A DNA stretch of 64,000 nt from an uncultured Nitrospira sp. (lineage in GTDB: Bacteria; Nitrospirota; Nitrospiria; Nitrospirales; Nitrospiraceae). The DNA lies in the NCBI GenBank assembly GCA_902500995.1, contig CABVSR010000006.1, positions 1 through 64,000 of the forward strand. The letters run 5' to 3'. Shown here in pieces: positions 9,009 through 18,409 of the stretch (positions are counted from its first letter, which is position 1; every line of letters begins with the position of its first letter). Below the pieces are notes generated by a model that saw only the letters and a list, made by a program, of their open reading frames with translations, had not been told where the DNA came from and made no database searches. The position numbers and the translations under genes were made by a program.

Positions 9009-9212
9009 CTAGGGTTTGCAGAGAGCGCATTTGCGCTCATCGGTGGTGCCGGCCTGCTCCATGGCTGCCAGGGCGCGCTCCTTGTCGGGATAATCGAACC
9101 ACCCGCCCTCCCAGAAATCGCTACTGGAGATGCTGGAGGGAACTTCAGAGCAGCGGTCCCGATGAAGCGTGACTCGATCGATCGCGCGTGCAATATGGAT
9201 CCAATAGACCAT
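9009..9212 (-). CDS. Small hypothetical protein
   Basis: A 67-residue protein ending in RKCALCKP, a CxxC pair close to the C-terminus that could bind a metal. It has an aromatic-rich middle (DFWEGGWFDYPDKERA) and no membrane helix. The ATG follows a short AAGG. Real coding is suggested by the balanced composition. The family is unknown. Confidence 0.55.
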   Translation of the reverse strand: MVYWIHIARAIDRVTLHRDRCSEVPSSISSSDFWEGGWFDYPDKERALAAMEQAGTTDERKCALCKP

Positions 9213-9358
9213 GGTACGCCTTGATTCCGCCGTCAGATCCGTCGCAGCTCACCCTACCACGCCTGTCTCGGAGAGAGCAATGCGCAGAAGATGTCGAGCC
9301 GCAACGACCTGCGGCGGCAACACACGTCAGATTGTAGGATGAAGCCAGGGGGCAGGCA

Positions 9359-9535
9359 CTAGGGCAGGAGCTGCCACTCGTCCTTTTCGATCACGGTTTT
9401 GACGCCGGTTTCCAGCTTTTTCACGTCCTTCTCTTCAAACAGACGCATATATCGCTCGATCCGGTCCGGATCATCAATGCGCTCTTCTTGCATCACACCG
9501 CCATTGCCTTTGTACTTCCGGATTAACAGGGGCAT
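9359..9535 (-). CDS. Small charged hypothetical protein
   Basis: A 58-residue, highly charged, probably helical protein (many Glu, Lys, Asp, Arg). The start ATG at 9535 sits eight bases after AAGGAG; a GTG six bases further upstream is too close to that site. No known motif was seen. It is transcribed divergently from the fmdB-type gene downstream. Confidence 0.65.
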   Translation of the reverse strand: MPLLIRKYKGNGGVMQEERIDDPDRIERYMRLFEEKDVKKLETGVKTVIEKDEWQLLP

Positions 9536-9693
9536 GTCCACCGCTCCTTCAATTGTAGCTCGCGTTTCGGCTCAGAGATTCGGTACAATAGTGCAAAGTT
9601 ACGCGCAGGGTCAAGCGGTTCCGACGGAGAATTACTTTCACTCGCCCGCCCACCCGAGGTCGGCTACGGAGCGCCATTTTTAAGGAGTCGGCT

Positions 9694-10005
9694 ATGCCGG
9701 TCTACGAATATCGCTGTGAACAATGTACTCATCAGTTCGAGGCGACGCAATCCATGCATGCGCGCCCCGAAGACACTGTATGCCCTCAGTGCAATCGCCT
9801 CGGGGCCACCCGGATATTGTCCGCCTTCGCGTCGAAGGTCAAAGGCAGCCACAAGCCGGGGTTTGAGGAAATCAAGGCCTACGACATGCTCAATGAACGG
9901 ATGGATCGCTTCGCTAAACTTCCTCCCGCCATGGGCAAACGAGTGGATGTGTCACCGGATATGATGTCCGGCGCCGTCACTCCGGCGGATACCCCAAACT
10001 CCTGA
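9694..10005 (+). CDS. FmdB-family zinc ribbon protein
   Basis: A 103-residue protein starting MPVYEYRCEQC, the hallmark of the FmdB/CxxC_CxxC_SSSS regulatory-protein family. Two CxxC knuckles (CEQC and CPQC) form the zinc ribbon in the first 35 residues. The C-terminal half is low-complexity and polar. The family's role is poorly defined; it was first named in formamide/amide utilisation clusters. ATG follows AAGGAG with good spacing. Confidence 0.88.
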   Translation: MPVYEYRCEQCTHQFEATQSMHARPEDTVCPQCNRLGATRILSAFASKVKGSHKPGFEEIKAYDMLNERMDRFAKLPPAMGKRVDVSPDMMSGAVTPADTPNS

Positions 10006-10106
10006 GGGAGAGGTTTCGTGACCGCCATGGACCGCCGCCCCGGCCGGCCGCGCCACGAAGCATTCCTCGGATGGGGATTCAGGGGCGATAAGGAGCCTTG
10101 TTCAGC

Positions 10107-10931
10107 ATGTACTCCCGTATCAGCGCCTTGCTCTGTGCCGGACTTCTTACTCTCCTAGCCCTGCCGGCTGCAGCCGAAGTCTCCGGATCCATGGTGATCG
10201 CAGGCCATGGCCCCGAGCAACGTGTGATGGAAGCCCTGGCCCACGCATTCGAAAAGGCCAATCCCCGCGCCTATATCGACGTCGTCTGGGACGGCAACTC
10301 CAAACCACTCGACATGGTCAAAGGCAAGCAGGCGCACATCGCCGTCACCGGAGCCTCAGCCGATGGCTTGCGCTCCGTGCAAATCGCCTGGGATGGCATT
10401 GCCATCATGGTCCACCGTTCGAACTTCACAAAGGAAGTGACCAAACAAGAAGTCGCCGACCTCTTTACGGGGAAGTACAAAATATGGGCCGATCTGGGTG
10501 GACCGGATACCAAAGTGCTGCTCATCGACCGGCCGCGCAACGAAAATAATCGGGATGCCTTCGAGGAACTTCTCGGCATTGCCGGCAAAATCCCCGACAC
10601 TACCAAAGTGATTGCGAAGGACGAAAAGGTCATCAAGACGATCGCGGGAACGCTCCCGCCCAATTCCGCCGTGACCTATTTGTCTCTCGGCCAAGCCCTG
10701 GAAGCGGTCGCCTCGGGAGTGCCGGTACGCCTTCTCCCAGTCGATAAGGTGGAACCCGAAACCCCCACGGTCAAAGACGGCCGGTATTTCTTGCGCCGAC
10801 CGATTCTGCTGGTTTCGAATGCCGACAGTGATCCGCTCGTGGCCGCGTTCGAACAATTTGCCATGTCCGATGAGGGTCAGAAAATCATCAGCGAGTCGTA
10901 TACCCCGCTTCCCAAGTCATCATCTCCCTGA
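10107..10931 (+). CDS. PstS-like periplasmic substrate-binding protein
   Basis: The 274-residue precursor has a signal peptide (hydrophobic core, cleavage near LPAAAEV) and a periplasmic binding fold of the PstS-like family. It shows the start-of-domain pattern SMVIAGHGPEQRVMEALAHAF, the FTGKYKIWADLGGPD segment typical of PstS-like domains, and RPRNENNRDAF. There is no PstABC transporter nearby, so it may be an orphan binding or sensory protein. ATG at 10107 follows AAGGAG at long spacing. The next gene, an IPT/TIG protein, starts 13 bases after the stop, and the two are probably cotranscribed. Confidence 0.82.
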   Translation: MYSRISALLCAGLLTLLALPAAAEVSGSMVIAGHGPEQRVMEALAHAFEKANPRAYIDVVWDGNSKPLDMVKGKQAHIAVTGASADGLRSVQIAWDGIAIMVHRSNFTKEVTKQEVADLFTGKYKIWADLGGPDTKVLLIDRPRNENNRDAFEELLGIAGKIPDTTKVIAKDEKVIKTIAGTLPPNSAVTYLSLGQALEAVASGVPVRLLPVDKVEPETPTVKDGRYFLRRPILLVSNADSDPLVAAFEQFAMSDEGQKIISESYTPLPKSSSP

Positions 10932-10944
10932 TAGGAGGCTTTTC

Positions 10945-11400
10945 ATGCGCACATTTATGACTGTGGCTCTCGTCTCCGCCATTGCTCCGGGCATCCTCTG
11001 TATGGCCGCTTCTCCAGGACATGCCCAGGAAGGGGCCATGGTGGAAGGTGCCGGCTATACGATGTTCAATACCGAATCGATCAAGGGCTCGGATGCGTCC
11101 AAACTGGAGAAGGATCCGGTCTGTGATCGCTCGAAACGCCCCTCCATCGGGAAGGTGGAGCCGGACGAAGCGAAGCCCGGCGAAAAAATCGTGATCAAGG
11201 GCGAAAACTTCGGCAGCAAGGAATGTTTTCACGGGGTGACGTTCAGCGCGGCGCCCAAGGATAAAATCGAGTACCAATTCGTCAATGAGACAACCATCGA
11301 AGCCGTGGTACCCGAGGCGAAGGCAGGCATGTCGTTCATCATCGTGGTCGCCGGCGGCGGCAGCGCGCAGTCGAAACCGCTCCTCATTCAGGCCAAGTAA
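10945..11400 (+). CDS. Secreted IPT/TIG-domain protein
   Basis: A 151-residue precursor with a signal peptide (cleavage near SPGHAQEG). The mature C-terminal half reads as an IPT/TIG immunoglobulin-like domain: RPSIGKVEPDEAKPGEKIVI followed by KGENFG and a terminal IIVVAGGGSAQSKPL strand. Such domains usually mediate binding at the cell surface or in the periplasm. ATG at 10945 follows AGGAGG. It lies directly behind the PstS-like gene. Two cysteines (DPVCDR and KECFHG) could form a disulfide. Confidence 0.82.
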   Translation: MRTFMTVALVSAIAPGILCMAASPGHAQEGAMVEGAGYTMFNTESIKGSDASKLEKDPVCDRSKRPSIGKVEPDEAKPGEKIVIKGENFGSKECFHGVTFSAAPKDKIEYQFVNETTIEAVVPEAKAGMSFIIVVAGGGSAQSKPLLIQAK

Positions 11401-11412
11401 TTCCGTTGCCAT

Positions 11413-11437
11413 GGCAGGAGGCCCTCCGCCTCCTGCC
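11413..11437 (+). terminator. 10-bp hairpin after the IPT/TIG gene
   Basis: GGCAGGAGGC (11413-11422) pairs perfectly with GCCTCCTGCC (11428-11437) across a five-base loop. It starts 13 bases after the stop codon. No T-tract follows, so the call as a terminator rests on position and stem strength. Confidence 0.5.
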
Positions 11438-11572
11438 GGATTCCCCCTGCCGGATCCGCCATTTTGCCTACCGTCGTCTCGACAACTCTCTTGACCCTAT
11501 GCTAGGTTACGCGATCTTTTTGGGAGGCGACCAAGAGGTGAGCTCCGGCTCCGCACCTCGCGCAGGCTCAGC

Positions 11573-12991
11573 ATGTTCCGGAAGATCCTTATTGCCAACC
11601 GTGGCGAAATCGCCATGCGCATCATCCGCGGCTGCCGCGAGCTCAACATCGCGACCGCAGCGATCTATTCCGAGGCCGACTCCTCCGGCATCTACGTCAA
11701 GAAAGCCGACGAGTCCTATCTCGTAGGTCCCGGCCCCGTCAAAGGGTTTTTGGACGGAAAACAGATCGTGGAAATCGCCAAGCGCATCGGCGCGGACGCG
11801 ATCCATCCGGGATACGGGTTCCTCTCGGAAAATGCCAAATTCGCCCGGCTCTGCCATGCCTCGGGGATCACCTTCATCGGCCCCTCTCCGGAAACGATCG
11901 ACCTCATGGGCAGCAAGGTCAAGGCCAGGCAGATTGCCCAGCAGGCGGGGCTCCCGATTGTTCCCGGTACCGAAGGCGGCGTCACCAGCATCGACGAGGC
12001 TCTGGAATTTGCCCGCCGGATCAACTACCCGGTCATGATCAAGGCCAGCGCCGGCGGCGGCGGGCGCGGGCTTCGAGTGGTTCGCTCCGACCAGGAGCTG
12101 CGAGAAAATATGGAGGTCGCGGCACGGGAAGCGCTGGCGGCCTTCGGCGACGGCAGCATTTTCATTGAGAAGTATATTGAGCGCCCGCACCATATCGAAT
12201 TCCAGATTCTGGGCGATAAACACGGCAACATCATCCATCTGGGCGAACGGGACTGCTCGATTCAGCGCCGGCATCAAAAACTGATCGAAATCGCCCCGTC
12301 CCTGGTGCTGACCGCAAAATTGCGCGCCCAAATGGGCGAAGCCGCCATTGCGATCGCCAAAGCCGTGCAGTACGACAATGCCGGCACCGTGGAGTTCCTC
12401 CTCGACCATGACGGCCATTTCTATTTCATGGAAATGAATCCCCGCTTACAGGTCGAGCATACGGTGACGGAACAGATCACGGCCATCGACATCGTCCGCA
12501 ATCAAATTTCCATCGCCGCGGGCAAGCCGTTGGAGATCCGGCAAAAGGATGTGACGCTGCAAGGGCACGCCATACAATGCCGGATCAACGCTGAAGACCC
12601 GCGCAATAATTTCATGCCCTGCACGGGCACGGTCACCGCCTATCTGTCACCGGGCGGCATCGGGGTCCGCATCGACGGCGCGGTCTACCGCGACTACACG
12701 ATTCCGCCCTATTACGACGCGTTGCTGGCCAAACTCACGGTGCGTGGACGAACCTGGGAAGAAACCGTGAGCCGCATGCGGCGCTCACTCGAAGAATATG
12801 TCCTTCGCGGCGTGAAGACGACCATCCCGTTCATGAAAAACGTGATGATGGAACAGGATTTTCAGGCGGGTCGATTCGACACCTCCTACCTGGACACGCA
12901 TCCGGACCTGTATCAATACGAAGAATCCGAGGAGCCCGAGGACCTGGTGCTGGCGATTTCCGCAGCAATCGCCGCCTACGAAGGACTCTGA
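11573..12991 (+). CDS. pycA: Pyruvate carboxylase subunit A (biotin carboxylase)
   Basis: A 472-residue ATP-grasp biotin carboxylase. It shows the N-terminal FRKILIANRGEIAMRIIRG motif, the glycine-rich ATP loop KASAGGGGRGLRVV, HPGYGFLSENA, and the metal/catalytic block FYFMEMNPRLQVEHTVTEQI. This length and the adjacent carboxyltransferase-biotin gene indicate a split pyruvate carboxylase rather than acetyl-CoA carboxylase. It carboxylates biotin for oxaloacetate formation, an anaplerotic or reverse-TCA-linked step. The ribosome binding site is weak. The pycB start is 63 bases after the stop. Confidence 0.92.
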   Translation: MFRKILIANRGEIAMRIIRGCRELNIATAAIYSEADSSGIYVKKADESYLVGPGPVKGFLDGKQIVEIAKRIGADAIHPGYGFLSENAKFARLCHASGITFIGPSPETIDLMGSKVKARQIAQQAGLPIVPGTEGGVTSIDEALEFARRINYPVMIKASAGGGGRGLRVVRSDQELRENMEVAAREALAAFGDGSIFIEKYIERPHHIEFQILGDKHGNIIHLGERDCSIQRRHQKLIEIAPSLVLTAKLRAQMGEAAIAIAKAVQYDNAGTVEFLLDHDGHFYFMEMNPRLQVEHTVTEQITAIDIVRNQISIAAGKPLEIRQKDVTLQGHAIQCRINAEDPRNNFMPCTGTVTAYLSPGGIGVRIDGAVYRDYTIPPYYDALLAKLTVRGRTWEETVSRMRRSLEEYVLRGVKTTIPFMKNVMMEQDFQAGRFDTSYLDTHPDLYQYEESEEPEDLVLAISAAIAAYEGL

Positions 12992-13054
12992 CCTCCAGCC
13001 GCCAATTACGCACCACCTCAACCCTCTCACGCGAGCGATTCCGAGGCCGCCAGT

Positions 13055-15043
13055 ATGGCAACGAAAAAGACCAAGCAATCCGCTTCGAAAAAACGTGTGG
13101 TGAAGAAACCGGTCACCGCGAAAACCAGCCGCCCGGCTCTGACGCGCGCGTCCCTGTCCATGCCGTCTACCACACCGCCGTTCACTGTGGCGCCGGCGCC
13201 GGGCAAGAAAGTGTTGATCACCGAAGTCGCCTTGCGCGACGGGCACCAATGTCTCCTGGCCACCAGAATGCGCACCGAAGACATGTTGCCCGTCGCCCAG
13301 AAGTTGGACTCCGTGGGGTTCTGGTCCCTGGAAGTCTGGGGCGGAGCCACCTTCGACACCTGCCTGCGCTTTCTCAAGGAAGATCCCTGGGAACGTCTGC
13401 GTGCACTCCGCGCGGCAATGCCGAAAACAAAGCTGCAAATGCTGCTACGCGGCCAAAATCTCGTCGGGTACCGGCATTATGCCGACGATGTGCTCGACAA
13501 ATTTATTGAGCGATCCGCGGCCAACGGCATCGACGTCTTTCGCATTTTCGACGCCCTCAATGACGTGCGGAACCTGGAGCGCGCCATCCGCGAAGTCAAA
13601 GCCTGCGAAAAACATGTGGAGGCGGCCATTTCCTACACCACGAGTCCCGTCCATCGGCTCGATGGATTCGTGACCATGGGCAAACGATTGGAAGACCTCG
13701 GCGCTGACACGATTTGTATCAAGGACATGGCCGGATTGCTCGCGCCAGTAGATGCCTACCGCCTGGTCAAGAGTTTGAAGGCTGCGGTTCGTGTGCCCAT
13801 TCATCTGCACTCCCACTACACCTCGGGAATGGGAACCATGACGGCCCTGATGGCTGTAATGGCAGGGCTCGATCTCCTGGACACCTCGATCTCCCCGTTA
13901 GCGGGAGGCGCGTCGCATCCACCGACGGAATCGATGGTCGCCGCCTTGCGGGGCACGCCCTATGACAGCCAATTAGACCTGGAAGATCTTCAGCCCATCG
14001 CGGAGCATTTCCGAAACGTGCGCCGGAAGTACCGGCAATTTGAAAGCGACTTCACCGGGGTAGACGCAGAAATTCTGACCTCTCAAATCCCAGGCGGCAT
14101 GCTGTCGAATCTGGCCGCACAATTGGCGGAGCAAAATGCGCTCGACCGGATGAAAGAAGTCATGGACGAAATCCCCCGCGTCCGGAAAGACATGGGCTAT
14201 CCGCCGCTCGTCACGCCCACCAGCCAAATCGTCGGCACCCAGGCCACGCTCAACGTGCTGACCGGCGAACAGGGCGAGCGCTATAAAGTCATCACGACGG
14301 AAACCAAGAATTACTTTCTCGGCCTCTACGGCCGCGCGCCAGGCCCCCTCGACAAAGAGATCATGGCGCGGGCCATCGGTGATGAAGAGCCCGTCAAGGG
14401 GCGGCCGGCGGACCGGCTGGAATCGGAATTTGAAAAGCTCAAAAAAGATCTGCCGGAATCAGCGACGACGCTGGAAGACCAACTATCGTTTGCGCTGTTC
14501 CCCGCCATCGCGCGGGATTTTTTCGAAGCGCGCGAACGGGGCGCCCTCCAGCCCGAGCCACTGGAGCCCACGGAAACCAAGGGTCCGGCCGTAGCGCACG
14601 ATCTCCATCTCGCCCCGGCCGAATTCAACATTACCGTGCACGGCGAGAATTACCACGTCGTCGTCTCGGGCTCAGGCCGCACGACCGACGGCCGCAAGCC
14701 CTATTACATCCGCGTCAACGACCGGTTGCAGGAAGTCTCCCTCGAGCCGCTGCAAGAAGTGTTGGCCGGCGTGCCGGAATCGCCCGAGGCCGGCAGCACC
14801 TCGAAGCCGAAACGCCCGCGGCCGACCAAACCCGGCGATGTCGCCCCTCCCATGCCGGGCCGTGTCGTCAAGGTGCTCGTGGCAGACGGCGCCCAGGTCA
14901 AAACCGGCGACCCGCTCTTGATCATCGAGGCCATGAAAATGGAAAGCCAGGTGCCGGCCCCCATGGACGGGCGGGTCACCGCCATCCTGGTCGCCGAGGG
15001 AGACAACGTGAAGATCGACGAAACCGTCATCCAATTGGAGTAG
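13055..15043 (+). CDS. pycB: Pyruvate carboxylase subunit B (carboxyltransferase + biotinyl domain)
   Basis: A 662-residue protein with a Lys/Ser-rich N-terminal extension of about 45 residues, then a DRE-TIM carboxyltransferase barrel beginning ITEVALRDGHQCLLATRMRT. The metal-site HLHSHYTSGMGT and the conserved carboxyltransferase domain follow. A Pro/Lys linker leads to a biotinyl domain with the biotin site EAMKMES near the C-terminus. It transfers the carboxyl group from biotin to pyruvate. Oxaloacetate decarboxylase alpha chains look alike, but the pycA neighbour and the absence of membrane beta/gamma subunits favour the carboxylase. Confidence 0.9.
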   Translation: MATKKTKQSASKKRVVKKPVTAKTSRPALTRASLSMPSTTPPFTVAPAPGKKVLITEVALRDGHQCLLATRMRTEDMLPVAQKLDSVGFWSLEVWGGATFDTCLRFLKEDPWERLRALRAAMPKTKLQMLLRGQNLVGYRHYADDVLDKFIERSAANGIDVFRIFDALNDVRNLERAIREVKACEKHVEAAISYTTSPVHRLDGFVTMGKRLEDLGADTICIKDMAGLLAPVDAYRLVKSLKAAVRVPIHLHSHYTSGMGTMTALMAVMAGLDLLDTSISPLAGGASHPPTESMVAALRGTPYDSQLDLEDLQPIAEHFRNVRRKYRQFESDFTGVDAEILTSQIPGGMLSNLAAQLAEQNALDRMKEVMDEIPRVRKDMGYPPLVTPTSQIVGTQATLNVLTGEQGERYKVITTETKNYFLGLYGRAPGPLDKEIMARAIGDEEPVKGRPADRLESEFEKLKKDLPESATTLEDQLSFALFPAIARDFFEARERGALQPEPLEPTETKGPAVAHDLHLAPAEFNITVHGENYHVVVSGSGRTTDGRKPYYIRVNDRLQEVSLEPLQEVLAGVPESPEAGSTSKPKRPRPTKPGDVAPPMPGRVVKVLVADGAQVKTGDPLLIIEAMKMESQVPAPMDGRVTAILVAEGDNVKIDETVIQLE

Positions 15044-15046
15044 CCG

Positions 15047-16009
15047 GTGCCGCGCCCGGCGGGGGTTGCCCGATTGGTTGCAGATGCGCACCATCACCTG
15101 GCGATCTGGCTTCTCGCGAGTCTCCTCATGAGCGGTTGTGCGGCAAAGCCGGATGTTCCCCCCTGGTTCGACGCGATCCAGCGATTCCCCGTCCATACCA
15201 CCTCCGTCAACGGGCACCGGCTCGCCTTTCTCGATGAAGGGCAAGGCCCGCCGCTGATCCTTCTCCACGGCTACGGCGGGTCCATGTGGCAATGGGAATA
15301 CCAGGAGCCTCTCACCGCAAATTTCCGAGTGATCACTCCGGACCTCCTCGGCTCAGGCCTTTCCGACAAACCTGACATCGACTACCGTCCCTCGGAGCTC
15401 ATCGAATCCCTACGGGGACTCATGGATGCCTTGGGCTTGCCGGAGGCCACCGTCATCGGGAACTCCATGGGCGGCGGCGTGGCCATCGGCATGGCCCTAA
15501 CCTATCCGGAGCGGGTCAACCGCCTGGTGCTCATCGATACCCTGCCTGATCATGTGCGGGAACGACTCGTCAGCCCGCTGATGCAGCGGGCGCTCAACAC
15601 TCGGGTGCCGGCCTGGCTGGCCCGCGTCGGCGCGTCGCTGTTCGGCAGCCGGACGATGGAGGCGGTGCTGAAGGAAATCATCTACGATCACAGCCTGATC
15701 ACACCCCTCGTCCTCGACCGCTCGAACCGCAACCGGCAGCGGGGAAATCTGGTCGGACCGTTGCTGTCGCTCCGTGACAACCTGCCTCTGTGGGAACAAA
15801 ACTTCGCGCCGCGCCTCGGCGAGATCCGGCAGTCCACCCTCATCCTGTGGGGCGAACATGACCGGCTCTTCCCGACGCAAGTCGGCCGGGATCTCCACGC
15901 CGTGATTCCGCATTCCAGGCTGATTGTGATTCCTGAGGCCGGTCACATCCCGCAATGGGAGCAGCCGCAGGCGGTCAACCGGCACATCAGAGAGTTCCTC
16001 CAACCTTGA
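15047..16009 (+). CDS. Lipoprotein alpha/beta hydrolase
   Basis: A 320-residue hydrolase with a long signal segment and lipobox LMSGC, so it is probably a lipoprotein. The alpha/beta-hydrolase fold shows the oxyanion HGYGG motif, nucleophile elbow GNSMGGG (Ser), acid in LWGEHDRLFP (Asp) and the late catalytic His in PEAGHIPQWEQP. It starts at a GTG three bases after the pycB stop, implying cotranscription. The substrate is unknown; the family includes esterases, haloalkane dehalogenases and C-C hydrolases. Confidence 0.85.
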   Translation: MPRPAGVARLVADAHHHLAIWLLASLLMSGCAAKPDVPPWFDAIQRFPVHTTSVNGHRLAFLDEGQGPPLILLHGYGGSMWQWEYQEPLTANFRVITPDLLGSGLSDKPDIDYRPSELIESLRGLMDALGLPEATVIGNSMGGGVAIGMALTYPERVNRLVLIDTLPDHVRERLVSPLMQRALNTRVPAWLARVGASLFGSRTMEAVLKEIIYDHSLITPLVLDRSNRNRQRGNLVGPLLSLRDNLPLWEQNFAPRLGEIRQSTLILWGEHDRLFPTQVGRDLHAVIPHSRLIVIPEAGHIPQWEQPQAVNRHIREFLQP

Positions 16010-16070
16010 CAGTCTTCCCTGCGAGCCATAGAGTGACCAAGAGAACACATTGTCTCCATGGAGATTCCTT

Positions 16071-16757
16071 ATGAGGGTGATCAACAGTTCGATCCTGCGC
16101 GGCGCGGTGCTTCCTCGTCTTGTGCTCGGCCTCTGCTGCCTCGGCGTTGCCGGGTGTGGAATAGGGGCTGGTAGCGGCAAGGCGGACTTTTCATACAAAG
16201 ACATGCCCGTCGCCGACGGGAGCGCGGTGGCCGGAGAAGGCAACAATATCCTTTTTCAAGGCAAACCGTTGATGCTCACCGGCATGGGAATCAAAGTGGG
16301 CGACAAATTGCGGGATGTCAAACTCGCCCAGATCGACCTGTCGATGATCCCCGTGAACGACACCAAGGGGAAAGGCAAGGTTCGCATTATCAGCATCGTA
16401 CCGTCGCTCGACACGAAGGTATGCGAGCAACAAACGCACTACTTGAGCGAGAAGAATATGGGGCTCGATCGCATGGTCGAGCTGATCACGATCAGCATCG
16501 ACACGCCCTTCGCGCAAAAACGGTTTGCGGAAGAAGCCAAGATCAGCAATGTCACCTTTCTCTCCGATTTTCGCGCCGCCGATTTCGGCAAGGCCCACGG
16601 GCTCCTGCTCAAAGATCTCCATCTCCTGAGTCGCGCCCTGTTGGTGGTCGATAAGGACAACAAGGTCCGTTACCTGCAGATCACCCCGGAGTTGGCCCAA
16701 CTCCCTGATCTGGAGGAAGCCTTCAGGTTTGCGCGAAAGCTGGTGACCGCCAGCTAG
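16071..16757 (+). CDS. tpx: Lipoprotein thiol peroxidase (Tpx), one-cysteine form
   Basis: The 228-residue precursor has a lipobox (LGVAGC, Cys about residue 27) followed by a Tpx-type peroxiredoxin domain: FQGKPLMLTGMGIKVGDKL, the peroxidatic motif PSLDTKVC, and SIDTPFAQKRF. Tpx enzymes reduce peroxides using thioredoxin. In E. coli Tpx the resolving Cys lies just after the equivalent PFAQSRF; here that place is Ala (KRFAEEAK), and no other Cys remains in the mature domain. ATG at 16071 follows GGAG. The lipoprotein signal suggests periplasmic or outer-membrane-facing peroxide defence. Confidence 0.88.
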   Translation: MRVINSSILRGAVLPRLVLGLCCLGVAGCGIGAGSGKADFSYKDMPVADGSAVAGEGNNILFQGKPLMLTGMGIKVGDKLRDVKLAQIDLSMIPVNDTKGKGKVRIISIVPSLDTKVCEQQTHYLSEKNMGLDRMVELITISIDTPFAQKRFAEEAKISNVTFLSDFRAADFGKAHGLLLKDLHLLSRALLVVDKDNKVRYLQITPELAQLPDLEEAFRFARKLVTAS

Positions 16758-16926
16758 GAAAGCGTCGACCGTGAAGCGCCGTTCGTCTCTCGCGAGCCAG
16801 AAAAGAGCGTGTAGCCAATGGCTGATAGTACGGAGGGACAAAGAATAGTCTCTATGGGCGTTCGACTCTGTGTCTCGGCGAGATACGCTTCACGCTTCAC
16901 GAAGTACGGATACTAACCAGGACACC

Positions 16927-18330
16927 ATGGCCCATTACGATCTGCTGGTCATCGGGACCGGCCCGGCCGGGCAAAAGGCTGCGATCCAAGCGGCGAAGCT
17001 CGGCAAAAAAGTCGGCATCGTCGAGCGAAAACGGGTGGTCGGCGGGGTCTGCACCAACACCGGGACAATCCCCAGCAAATCCCTCCGTGAAGCCGCCCTC
17101 TATCTCTCGGGCTTTCACCAGCGCGGCCTCTACGGCGCCAGTTATCGCGTCAAACAAGACATCACGATGGCGGATCTGACGTTCCGGTCCAACCACGTCA
17201 TCAGCCGTGAAATCGAAATCATCCAGAATCAGATGACGCGGAACAACGTCGATGTGTGGTACGGCACCGCCTCCTTCCTCGATCCGCACCGATTACGAAT
17301 CGAACGCGATGACGATCACGTGGAACATACGGCCGACTTTCTCGTCATTGCCTGCGGCACCGTGCCGGCCCGCCCGGCCCACATTCCGTTCGACGATCGG
17401 ACCATCATCGACACCGACGGCCTTCTGGCGCTGAAAGATCTGCCGAAGTCCATCACGATTATCGGCGGCGGAGTGATCGGCGCGGAATACGCGTCCATCC
17501 TGGCCACGATGGGCATTCATGTCACCCTCATCGAGCGCCGCCCGCGCCTCCTCGAATTCGTCGATCAGGAAACCATTGAGGCCCTGCAGTACCACATGCG
17601 CAGTATCGGGGTGGTCCTCCGCTTCAACGAAGAGGTCGTATCGGTCGAGCCGGTGGCCGACCAGCAGGTGATCGTGCGCTTGAAGAGCGGGAAGGAAATC
17701 GGTGCCTCGACCGTCCTCTATTCGGTCGGGCGTACCGGTGCCAGCGCGACCCTCAAGTTGGACAGCATCGCACTCGCCGCGGACGATCGCGGGCGGCTGG
17801 CGGTCAATGAGCACTATCAAACATCGATTCCCCATATTTATGCGGCCGGCGACATCATCGGCTTTCCCGCTCTGGCGTCAACGTCGATGCAGCAAGGCCG
17901 CCATGCGGCCTGCCACGCCTTTGGCGTCCCCTACCAGACGCAGTCGGACCTGATGCCTTACGGCATCTATTCCATCCCCGAAATTTCCATGGTCGGCCGC
18001 AACGAAGACGATTTGACCAAAAACGGCGTGCCCTATGCCGTCGGCATTGCTCGCTATCGGGAAATCGCGCGCGGGCAGATCATCGGCGATGAGATCGGCA
18101 TGTTGAAATTACTTTTTCACAATAAGACCCGGCAATTGCTCGGCTGCCACGCGATCGGCGACGGGGCCACGGAATTGATTCACATCGGGCAGACGGTCAT
18201 GGCCTTCCAGGGGCAGATCGACTACTTCGTCGATGCGGTGTTCAATTACCCCACCCTCGCGGAATGTTATCGTGTGGCCGCGCTGGATGGCATCAACCAA
18301 CTCCCGAGGCCGTGGACGCCGCGAGCGTAA
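16927..18330 (+). CDS. sthA: Soluble (Si-specific) NAD(P)+ transhydrogenase
   Basis: A 467-residue flavoprotein disulfide-reductase-fold enzyme that exchanges hydride between NADPH and NAD+. It shows the FAD motif VIGTGPAGQKAAIQAA, the NAD motif TIIGGGVIGAEYASILA and IYAAGDIIG. The active-site segment is GGVCTNTGTIPSKSLREA. The second redox cysteine of lipoamide dehydrogenases is Thr here, which is typical of SthA rather than of a disulfide reductase. ATG at 16927 starts MAHYDLLVIG. An upstream in-frame start lies in a simple-repeat stretch and is rejected. Confidence 0.92.
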   Translation: MAHYDLLVIGTGPAGQKAAIQAAKLGKKVGIVERKRVVGGVCTNTGTIPSKSLREAALYLSGFHQRGLYGASYRVKQDITMADLTFRSNHVISREIEIIQNQMTRNNVDVWYGTASFLDPHRLRIERDDDHVEHTADFLVIACGTVPARPAHIPFDDRTIIDTDGLLALKDLPKSITIIGGGVIGAEYASILATMGIHVTLIERRPRLLEFVDQETIEALQYHMRSIGVVLRFNEEVVSVEPVADQQVIVRLKSGKEIGASTVLYSVGRTGASATLKLDSIALAADDRGRLAVNEHYQTSIPHIYAAGDIIGFPALASTSMQQGRHAACHAFGVPYQTQSDLMPYGIYSIPEISMVGRNEDDLTKNGVPYAVGIARYREIARGQIIGDEIGMLKLLFHNKTRQLLGCHAIGDGATELIHIGQTVMAFQGQIDYFVDAVFNYPTLAECYRVAALDGINQLPRPWTPRA

Positions 18331-18409
18331 AACCACATCGTCACTCGTGAAGCGTATCTCGTATCTCGCGAACGACGAGATCCATTGCAGACCACGAAGG
18401 AGGATACGG

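Noticed and set aside
18331-18409. TPP riboswitch upstream of tenA
   Set aside because: The conserved CTGAGA and pairing parts of the THI element are not present in the short upstream region, nor before thiD.
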